Shown in pieces: positions 1 to 5,410 of a DNA stretch of 7,111 nucleotides; positions within the stretch are counted from its first letter, which is position 1, and every line of letters starts with the position of its first letter. The translations under genes were made by a program, and so were the position numbers. The stretch comes from Bacteroidota bacterium (GTDB taxonomy: Bacteria; Bacteroidota; Bacteroidia; Bacteroidales; UBA4417): assembly GCA_020048595.1 (NCBI GenBank), contig JAIFMH010000110.1, positions 1 through 7,111 on the forward strand, written 5' to 3'. Under the pieces are notes generated by a model. That model was not told where the DNA came from. It made no database searches and saw nothing but the letters and a program-made list of their open reading frames with translations.

Positions 1-157
1 TTTTAATTGCTTCAGTAATATATCCGGGTGTCAGGAAATCCATATCAGCAACCCACATAGGCAGAGCCCCGTCAGCACCCAGGAATTTATCCATTCCGTC
101 CCATTTTATACACGAGCTGCCTTTTCGTTCAACTATTTGGTCAAAATTATAATTCAT
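1..157 (-). CDS. PatB/MalY-family PLP-dependent C-S lyase (aminotransferase class I/II), N-terminal part only
   Basis: This is the first 52 codons of a gene whose remainder lies beyond the left edge. The translation begins MNYNFDQIVERKGSSCIKWD and contains MWVADMDF at residues 34-41. That motif near the N-terminus, after an 'R-x-G-(T/S)-x-S-x-K-W' type opening, is typical of PatB/MalY cystathionine beta-lyase-like enzymes. Members of this family are cytosolic PLP enzymes that cleave C-S bonds of cystathionine or related thioethers to give homocysteine or another thiol, pyruvate and ammonia. The PLP lysine and the rest of the active site are outside the window, so activity cannot be judged. 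The ATG at 155-157 is chosen because it gives the usual family N-terminus and lies about 28 bases downstream of a TACCTTTG promoter box. There is no Shine-Dalgarno sequence, only an A-rich leader. The family call is firm; the exact substrate is not. Confidence 0.85.
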   Translation of the reverse strand, partial: MNYNFDQIVERKGSSCIKWDGMDKFLGADGALPMWVADMDFLTPGYITEAIK

Positions 158-185
158 ATTTTCAGTAAAATCAGTTTGAGTGCCG

Positions 186-193
186 CAAAGGTA
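186..193 (-). promoter_or_regulatory. Bacteroidota-type -7 promoter box for the PatB/MalY gene
   Basis: Read on the minus strand this is TACCTTTG, an exact match to the Bacteroidota -7 consensus TAnnTTTG. Its 3' end is 28 bases ahead of the ATG at 157, which predicts a short leader of about 20 bases. No TTG (-33) box is visible at the expected distance upstream, so either that element is weak or an activator is used. Confidence 0.6.
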
Positions 194-237
194 TTATTTT
201 TTGAGAAGAGGAGGGAAGATGTGAGAAGTTTCGTATT

Positions 238-250
238 TCATGTATCATGA
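238..250. repeat. Small perfect inverted repeat (TCATG-TAT-CATGA)
   Basis: Two 5-bp arms are separated by 3 bp. The repeat lies between the two divergent promoters, about 45 bp upstream of the minus-strand -7 box. It could be half of an operator, but a repeat this short can also occur by chance in intergenic DNA. Confidence 0.3.
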
Positions 251-256
251 TGCCCT

Positions 257-275
257 TGCACTGAGCTGGAGTGCA
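257..275. repeat. Inverted repeat TGCACT-N7-AGTGCA
   Basis: Two perfect 6-bp arms (257-262 and 270-275) flank a 7-bp centre, a geometry compatible with a dimeric regulator site or a small hairpin. It lies 7 bp beyond the 238-250 inverted repeat, in the otherwise featureless middle of the 294-bp divergent intergenic region. No T-tract follows on either strand, so a terminator is unlikely. Confidence 0.35.
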
Positions 276-355
276 TGTTTCAAATTCACTGTCCCAAAAT
301 CCAAATCTCGAATTCTTTGTTATATAGCCTTTGACCTTTAGCCTCCTGAACCCTC

Positions 356-387
356 ACTTCCCTGATCCCCAAAACCTAATCCCCAAC
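356..387 (+). repeat. C-rich 32-bp dispersed repeat, copy A
   Basis: This G-poor, C-rich tract built on CCTAA/CCCCAA-like units matches 5373-5404 at 28 of 32 positions by hand alignment, without gaps. The four differences (offsets 9, 11, 15 and 25) are all transitions. Here it lies 14 bp upstream of the -33 box of the 452 gene, in the same orientation relative to the downstream gene as copy B. Its nature is unknown; similar short C-rich intergenic tracts occur in Bacteroidota genomes. Confidence 0.6.
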
Positions 388-400
388 ATCGTCTTTCACA

Positions 401-432
401 TTTGCCGGTCCAGCGATAAATAACTATTTTTG
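401..432 (+). promoter_or_regulatory. Bacteroidota-type promoter for the receiver/ATP-grasp gene
   Basis: TTTG at 401-404 (-33 type) is followed after 20 bp by TATTTTTG at 425-432, an exact TAnnTTTG box. The expected start of transcription is near 438-440, giving a leader of about 12-14 bases before the ATG at 452. This is the only candidate in the window with both boxes intact at good spacing. Confidence 0.7.
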
Positions 433-451
433 TTCTCACTAAATTACATCA

Positions 452-3400
452 ATGACTGATAATCTGATTTCGCAGGTTTCGCGTAAATATTATTTCGACG
501 ATACACCTTTTATTAAGCTGATGCGCAGGCGGATACATAAAGTACTGCTTATCGCCAGCAATTACGATGCTTTTATTCTGGAAAGCGACGGACGTATTGA
601 CGAACATATTTTCAATGAATACACATCACTGAATCTGAGCAATCCACCGGAACTGATCCAGGTGCCTTCGGAAGAACAGGCGCTTGATGTGCTCGAATCG
701 GATAAAATTGACCTCGTTATCTGCATGCTTACACTTGAAGATATCGATTCTTTCGACCTTGCCAAACATGTAAAACATAATTACCCGTCTATACCTATTG
801 TAGTATTAACGCCATTTTCGCGTGAGGTTACACTGCGACTTTCCAAAGAGGATCTGAGTATAATCGATTACGTTTTCAGCTGGTTGGGAAATCCCGATTT
901 GCTGGTTGCAATTATAAAACTGCTTGAGGATAAGATGAATGCAGAGTATGACGCACTCGAAGTAGGCGTGCAGGTTATACTTCTGGTTGAGGATTCTATA
1001 AGGTTCTATTCCAGTTATCTGCCTAATATTTATAAAATTATTATTCAGCAAACAAATTCATTTATGACCGAAGGCCTTAACGAGCATCAGCGTATGATGC
1101 GTAAACGGGGAAGGCCTAAGCTTGTTATGGCTACAACATACGACGAAGCTGTGAGGTTATTTGACAGATATGAAAAGAACCTGTTGGGTATCATTTCGGA
1201 TATCAGCTACAAACGTGCCGGACACGAGGATCCTGAAGCTGGTTTCCGCCTGCTGAATCATGTTCGGTCAAAAACAGATTTCCTCCCTTTTGTTCTGCAG
1301 TCTTCCGACCTCAAATACCAGACTGTTGCCCACAACCTGGGAGTTGGTTTTATTGACAAAAATTCCAAAACATTAGCCATTGAGCTCCGCGATTATATGA
1401 TGGAGTATTTTGCCTTTGGTGATTTTGTGTTCTATGATCCGGATACACACCGGGAACTAATGCGGGCTCCTGACCTTAAAGCGCTTCAAAAACGCATTTT
1501 CCAGGTTCCTGACGCTTCGCTTGAATATCATATTTACAGGAACCATTTATCCCGTTGGCTGTATGCCAGGGCATTATTCCCGCTAGCTCAGTTTTTCAGG
1601 GATGTAAGGCCGGGTGATTTTACCGATCTTGACGATGTGCGGAGGTTTCTTTTCGAATCCATTGCCGGATTCAGGCTTAACAAAGCAAAGGGTATTATTG
1701 CGCAGTTCGATCGTGAAACTTTTGATGAGTATATCAGTTTTACCAGAATAGGAGAAGGTTCCATTGGCGGAAAAGCACGGGGTCTGGCTTTCCTTGATGC
1801 CATTGTAAAACGGAACAGGATGTTCGACAGGTTTGCTAATGTAAATATCAATATCCCGCAAACAGTTGTATTATGCACGGATATTTTTGATGAGTTTATG
1901 GAGGATAACGATTTGTATAAAGTCGGAATTTCTGACCTAAGCGATTCCGAGATACTTATCAATTTTGTAAATGCCCGTTTGCCACTCCGGTTGCATGATG
2001 ATCTGCTTAAATTTATTCATCTTGGCAGGAAACCAATCGCAGTTCGTTCATCCAGTTTATTGGAGGACTCCCATTATCAGCCATTTGCCGGAGTTTATTC
2101 AACATACATGGTGCCTGTAATGGTTGATGACGAACGTTTCACACTTGAGTTATTAAGCAATGCGATAAAAAGTGTGTATGCGTCGGTTTTCTTTCACGAC
2201 AGCAAGGCATATATGGCAGCAACCAGCAATGTGATCGACCAGGAAAAAATGGCCGTCGTACTTCAGCATGTTGCCGGAACTCAGTTTGAAGATCGTTTTT
2301 ATCCTTCATTTTCAGGGGTAGCGCGTTCCATAAATTTTTATCCTATTGCCCCCGAAAAAGCTAAAGACGGCATAGCCAGTATCGCTATCGGGCTTGGTAA
2401 ATATATTGTTGATGGTGGTGTTTCAATCCGTTTCTCCCCTAAATATCCACGAAAAATCATGCAGCTGTCATCCACGGAGATGGCTTTGCGTGAAACGCAG
2501 AAATTTTTCTATGCCCTGGATATGGATCCATACAGTTTCAGGCCTTCGGTTGATGACAGTGTGAATATGAAAAGGCTTAAAATTGATATTGCTGCCGAAG
2601 ACACCTCGTTCAGGGATATGGTTTCGACTTTTGATTTCGAAAACCATGTAATCCGCGAAGGAATTCTTTCGGAGGGAAAGAGGATTGTGACTTTTGGTAA
2701 TATTCTAAATCATAATAAATTTCCACTCTCCGATATTCTTTCACTTTGCCTCGAAATGGGTGAGCGTGAAATAGGTAAGCCCGTAGAAATTGAGTTCGCT
2801 GTAGAGCTGAATAAAGTAAAAGGTCAGCCTTCAGTATTTAATCTTTTGCAAATCAGGCCTATTGTTGAAAGTAAGGAGCGGGTGGATGTTAAGATTGAGA
2901 AAATAAAATACGAGGAAACGATCCTTTATTCACACGCTGCTTTAGGCAATGGAACTGTAAATGATTTACATGATATTATTTATGTAAAAACCGCTTCATT
3001 CGATCCATCGCGAAATCATGAAGTTGTTCAGAAAATAGCTGCGCTTAATGATAAATTTCTGGCAGAGCACAGTCAATATATACTTGTCGGTCCTGGCCGA
3101 TGGGGATCGAGTGATCCATGGCTTGGCATACCGGTTAAATGGCCGCAGATAGCAGCCGCAAGGCTTATTGTTGAATCAGGTCTTGAAAATTATCGGATTG
3201 ATCCCAGCCAGGGAACCCATTTCTTTCAAAATCTGACTTCCTTCCGGGTAGGTTATTTTACCATTCACCCCTATATAAAGGATGGCTTTTTTGATGTGGA
3301 TTACCTCGATAGCCTGCCAGCAGTTTATGAGGATGACCTTATCCGACAGGTACACTTCGATGATCCGTTAACCATGATTATTAACGGGCGTACAAATTCC

Positions 3401-3463
3401 GGTGTGCTAATGCGACCGAATTCAAAGAGTAAGATAAAGACAAAGAAAACAGCTGAAGAATGA
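452..3463 (+). CDS. Dual receiver-domain / PEP-pyruvate-binding (PPDK N-terminal type) ATP-grasp protein
   Basis: The 1003-residue protein is often annotated as PEP synthase, but its layout differs. Residues about 29-160 form a receiver-like fold in which the phosphoacceptor position is M92, so it is probably inactive. Residues about 173-322 form a second receiver domain with E180/D181, D250, S284/S285 and K303 in place. Residues about 325-430 are a helical linker. Residues about 430-803 match the PPDK/PPS ATP-binding domain: GGKARGL (K441), AVRSSS (R532), QPFAG (543-547), E781, and LLQIRP with Q800 and R802. The remaining 200 residues contain GPGRWGSSDPW (880-890), LGIPV and SQGTHFF (919-925). 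I find neither the TxH phosphohistidine motif of the swivelling domain nor a PEP/pyruvate barrel, so it should not make PEP by the usual route. It is probably a cytosolic phosphotransferase controlled by phosphorylation; the substrate is unknown. The start at 452 is fixed by the promoter. It appears monocistronic, and the C-terminal tail is lysine-rich. Confidence 0.85.
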   Translation: MTDNLISQVSRKYYFDDTPFIKLMRRRIHKVLLIASNYDAFILESDGRIDEHIFNEYTSLNLSNPPELIQVPSEEQALDVLESDKIDLVICMLTLEDIDSFDLAKHVKHNYPSIPIVVLTPFSREVTLRLSKEDLSIIDYVFSWLGNPDLLVAIIKLLEDKMNAEYDALEVGVQVILLVEDSIRFYSSYLPNIYKIIIQQTNSFMTEGLNEHQRMMRKRGRPKLVMATTYDEAVRLFDRYEKNLLGIISDISYKRAGHEDPEAGFRLLNHVRSKTDFLPFVLQSSDLKYQTVAHNLGVGFIDKNSKTLAIELRDYMMEYFAFGDFVFYDPDTHRELMRAPDLKALQKRIFQVPDASLEYHIYRNHLSRWLYARALFPLAQFFRDVRPGDFTDLDDVRRFLFESIAGFRLNKAKGIIAQFDRETFDEYISFTRIGEGSIGGKARGLAFLDAIVKRNRMFDRFANVNINIPQTVVLCTDIFDEFMEDNDLYKVGISDLSDSEILINFVNARLPLRLHDDLLKFIHLGRKPIAVRSSSLLEDSHYQPFAGVYSTYMVPVMVDDERFTLELLSNAIKSVYASVFFHDSKAYMAATSNVIDQEKMAVVLQHVAGTQFEDRFYPSFSGVARSINFYPIAPEKAKDGIASIAIGLGKYIVDGGVSIRFSPKYPRKIMQLSSTEMALRETQKFFYALDMDPYSFRPSVDDSVNMKRLKIDIAAEDTSFRDMVSTFDFENHVIREGILSEGKRIVTFGNILNHNKFPLSDILSLCLEMGEREIGKPVEIEFAVELNKVKGQPSVFNLLQIRPIVESKERVDVKIEKIKYEETILYSHAALGNGTVNDLHDIIYVKTASFDPSRNHEVVQKIAALNDKFLAEHSQYILVGPGRWGSSDPWLGIPVKWPQIAAARLIVESGLENYRIDPSQGTHFFQNLTSFRVGYFTIHPYIKDGFFDVDYLDSLPAVYEDDLIRQVHFDDPLTMIINGRTNSGVLMRPNSKSKIKTKKTAEE

Positions 3464-3526
3464 GTGTGAATTAGATTTTAGTATATTGTGGGTGCAGCAA
3501 CTCCAACATTCTTTAGTAAAGAAGTA

Positions 3527-3560
3527 GATATTGCCCCGGCCTTCAAACTGGGGCAATATC
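3527..3560. terminator. Hairpin terminator between convergent genes
   Basis: Arms GATATTGCCCC (3527-3537) and GGGGCAATATC (3550-3560) pair perfectly over 11 bp around a 12-base loop. It lies 63 bp after the stop at 3463 and its right arm overlaps two bases of the minus-strand stop codon (3559-3561), so it can serve transcripts from both sides. No long T-tract follows on either strand; the minus-strand exit is moderately T-rich. A second small palindrome, TTCTTTA-G-TAAAGAA, sits next to it at 3509-3523. Confidence 0.75.
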
Positions 3561-4653
3561 ATGAATTCATAGTTTCAATCACTTCTCCATCCAGTGTGAG
3601 ATATTCCTTCATCAGGCTGGCAGTGAGACACGAATGTACCGGAAGCACTGCTACCAGGTCACCAGGTTTTAAATTACATCCTGTTTGAGTAAGCGAAAGT
3701 ATTCCATGCTCCTGTGATAGTGAGCTTACTTTTCCAAGCACAGTTGTTGTATCCCAGTTTTTCCTATCCCATTTTACAGCCAAGCCGTAAACTGGCTCCG
3801 GATCGGGTGGGAGCAAGGCCTGTTCTTTCGACAGGTGAACAGCTCCTCCATAAATGACAGCTTCCTGCCGGTTATGATGTATTGCCACAACAGGACAAAC
3901 CAATGCCACTGCAATTTCTTCCAGCGTACATGATCCCAAAATAAACTGCATAACATCAAAAAACACAAAGTTCCCAGGACGGATTTCATCAATCCCGGGC
4001 AACACCGGCATTTGACTGCAAGTTGGAGTATCGCCAACAGAAATTATACACTCAGGATATTGTGAAAGGTAGTTTTTTTTCAGTCGGAGCAGATTTTCAG
4101 AAGCATAATGTTGTATGTTTATCAGCTCCTGTTTGTCCTTCGCATGATAAGCATTTCCGCTATGTGTGAGAAAACCATCAAAATGTAATTTTGGAGATTT
4201 GGAAGCCTCCAAAACCTTGCTGATCAGCACAACATTCGAAACGTCAATACCGGTGCGATGGTAACCTGTATCAATTTTTATAAAGAATCCACAGGCTGCG
4301 ATCAGCTTTTCAGTAAGGAATGCTGCCGTTTCTACCGATTCAATCAACAGGTGCAGGTTTATTTTTGCAGCCAGCAGATTTATTTCCTCAATCTCAAGCA
4401 GGTTGACAGGCAAAGCAATGGTAATATCTTTCCAGCCATGTTGTGCAAAATACTGAGCCATACTTACCGATGAAACAGTTATTGTCGTTACGCCTTCTTC
4501 CCGGAACCACTCACTTATAATAGCGGATTGATGTGTTTTAAAGTGAGGTCTGAAAACTACTTTTTGCTCATGCGCTTTTGCAGCCATAGCATGAATATTT
4601 CTTTTGCAGATGTCGCTGTTCAGGAGCAGGGCAGGCTTTTTGATATTAAGCAT
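3559..4653 (-). CDS. D-serine dehydratase / D-threonine aldolase-like PLP enzyme (fold type III)
   Basis: The 364-residue cytosolic enzyme has two parts. Residues about 5-240 form an alanine-racemase-type barrel: RPHFKTH at 35-41 supplies the PLP lysine K39, 'KIDTGYHRTG' (126-135) follows a barrel strand, and GDTPTCS (207-213) is the phosphate-binding loop. Residues about 245-355 are the beta domain of the eukaryotic-type D-serine dehydratase family. It ends with PVHSC, whose H340 and C342 match the His-x-Cys metal site of chicken D-serine dehydratase. The family either dehydrates D-serine to pyruvate and ammonia or splits D-threonine to glycine and acetaldehyde; the sequence does not decide which. 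Length and motifs are complete. It starts at ATG 4651-4653, consistent with its promoter, and overlaps no other gene. A likely role is breakdown of D-amino acids, perhaps from peptidoglycan or diet, which is inference. Confidence 0.88.
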   Translation of the reverse strand: MLNIKKPALLLNSDICKRNIHAMAAKAHEQKVVFRPHFKTHQSAIISEWFREEGVTTITVSSVSMAQYFAQHGWKDITIALPVNLLEIEEINLLAAKINLHLLIESVETAAFLTEKLIAACGFFIKIDTGYHRTGIDVSNVVLISKVLEASKSPKLHFDGFLTHSGNAYHAKDKQELINIQHYASENLLRLKKNYLSQYPECIISVGDTPTCSQMPVLPGIDEIRPGNFVFFDVMQFILGSCTLEEIAVALVCPVVAIHHNRQEAVIYGGAVHLSKEQALLPPDPEPVYGLAVKWDRKNWDTTTVLGKVSSLSQEHGILSLTQTGCNLKPGDLVAVLPVHSCLTASLMKEYLTLDGEVIETMNS

Positions 4654-4674
4654 AGCGAAATGACTTTATCCTTG

Positions 4675-4708
4675 CAAATTTGATACTTTTGCACAAATAA
4701 AATGCAAA
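4675..4708 (-). promoter_or_regulatory. Probable promoter of the D-amino-acid enzyme gene
   Basis: On the minus strand, TTTG (4708-4705) precedes CAAATTTG (4682-4675) by 22 bp. The second box differs from TAnnTTTG at one base (C for T). Transcription would begin near 4667-4669, leaving about 15 bases before the ATG at 4653. The proposed -33 box lies at the very start of the divergent lipoprotein gene region, so the two promoters are interleaved. Confidence 0.45.
4684..4691 (+). promoter_or_regulatory. Bacteroidota-type -7 box for the GldN-like lipoprotein gene
   Basis: TACTTTTG matches TAnnTTTG exactly and is followed by CAC, as is common at these promoters. Transcription would begin around 4697-4699. 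That leaves only about 4 bases before the ATG at 4702 but 12-14 before the ATG at 4711, which favours the second start. No -33 TTG is seen at proper distance. The 8-bp direct repeat TGCAAATT (4673-4680 and 4703-4710) flanks the box. Confidence 0.6.
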
Positions 4709-4710
4709 TT

Positions 4711-5274
4711 ATGTACAAATTCGTTTTCATAACAGCAATACTGGCTTTATCGATGTTTTCCACATCCTGCCGTAACGGTTCCGATTCAGGCAAAAATATC
4801 GTAACGCAGCGCATTCAATATGATGTTACTATTCGCAATTCCGATCCGGAAATGGATTGGTGGGTGCAGAATATCGAAGGCAGCAACCGTGAGAATTTAA
4901 TTAAAGATATACTGGCACAGGTTACAAATGGAGAAGTAAAGGCCTATGATTTTCTATCCTTCAGGCCATTCACTGCTGACGAAATTAAAAGCATGATGAA
5001 GCGAATTGATACTATCAGTGTTGAACGTTCCACGCCACCTTACGATTTGGTTGATACCGTTCTTGTTACCGAAATCAGGTTAAGCGACATAACAAAACTC
5101 CGTTTCCTCGAAGAGTGGAGCATGAACGATAAAACACTGGAATTTACTAAAAAAGTGGCAGGTATTTGTCCTATGGCTGAGCGCCTGACTGATTCAGGTG
5201 AACTGCGGGGACATAAACCTCTATTCTGGGTGTTTTTTGATGAAAAATATCCGGCAGAACTCGAACAGAAATAA
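4711..5274 (+). CDS. GldN/PorN-like lipoprotein, stand-alone
   Basis: The preferred start is ATG 4711, giving 187 residues; an in-frame ATG at 4702 would add three. The N-terminus MYKFVFITAILALSMFSTSC is a lipoprotein signal with the lipidated Cys at residue 20; the -3 position is Ser rather than Leu, acceptable in Bacteroidota. The mature part (numbered from 4702) contains LRFLEEW (133-139), VAGICPM (152-158), GELRG (166-170) and HKPLFWVFF (171-179). These resemble, in order, the C-terminal conserved blocks of GldN/PorN, the periplasmic partner of GldK in the type IX secretion and gliding machinery. GldN itself is longer (about 300 residues) and lies in a gldKLMN cluster, which is absent here. 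This is therefore a paralogue or related domain protein, probably held in the membrane facing the periplasm. The function is unknown. It is transcribed divergently from the D-amino-acid enzyme gene. Confidence 0.6.
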   Translation: MYKFVFITAILALSMFSTSCRNGSDSGKNIVTQRIQYDVTIRNSDPEMDWWVQNIEGSNRENLIKDILAQVTNGEVKAYDFLSFRPFTADEIKSMMKRIDTISVERSTPPYDLVDTVLVTEIRLSDITKLRFLEEWSMNDKTLEFTKKVAGICPMAERLTDSGELRGHKPLFWVFFDEKYPAELEQK

Positions 5275-5306
5275 TGGTTTTAGTGATTTTCGATGTCGGA
5301 TTTTCG

Positions 5307-5339
5307 TTGCTCAATATTAAAAATTAAATATTTATTTTG
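5307..5339 (+). promoter_or_regulatory. Weak candidate promoter for the M16 peptidase operon
   Basis: TTG at 5307-5309 precedes TTATTTTG (5332-5339) by 22 bp; the second box differs from TAnnTTTG at one base. A neighbouring TGCTTTTG (5338-5345) is an alternative, also with one mismatch. Either would leave a leader of about 60 bases, longer than for the other genes here, and that leader would include the C-rich repeat copy B. No hairpin terminator for the upstream lipoprotein gene is visible in 5275-5410. Confidence 0.3.
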
Positions 5340-5372
5340 CTTTTGCCATTCACTTCCAACTTTTCCTGCCAA

Positions 5373-5404
5373 ACTTCCCTAACCCCTAAAACCTAACCCC
5401 CAAC
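5373..5404 (+). repeat. C-rich 32-bp dispersed repeat, copy B
   Basis: This copy matches 356-387 at 28 of 32 positions with no gaps. Its units are more regular than in copy A (CCCTAA, CCCCTAAAA, CCTAA, CCCCC), giving a telomere-like look. It ends 6 bp before the peptidase ATG at 5411, so it occupies the place where a ribosome binding site would be and is probably transcribed into the mRNA leader. Confidence 0.6.
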
Positions 5405-5410
5405 GCCTGA

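Noticed and set aside
356..387. Considering the C-rich tract as a CRISPR repeat or transposon end.
   Set aside because: Only two copies occur, about 5 kb apart, with no regular spacing, no spacers, no target-site duplication and no transposase.
1100..1120. RKRGRPK (residues 217-223 of the receiver/ATP-grasp protein) resembles an AT-hook DNA-binding motif.
   Set aside because: It lies inside the second receiver domain, at the loop leading into a strand, and is a single short basic string. A chance match is more likely than a DNA-binding role.
452..3463. Calling the long gene ppsA or ppdK.
   Set aside because: Only the ATP-binding domain is shared. The phosphohistidine motif and the PEP/pyruvate barrel are not seen, so the symbol would mislead.
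3488..3688. Plus-strand open frame of 66 codons beginning in the convergent gap.
   Set aside because: It runs through the terminator hairpin and antisense to the D-amino-acid enzyme gene, with no promoter box or recognisable protein features.
4072..4080. Run of T in the D-amino-acid enzyme gene as a possible slippage or frameshift site.
   Set aside because: The reading frame is intact on both sides and the run simply encodes a Lys-Lys pair on the minus strand.
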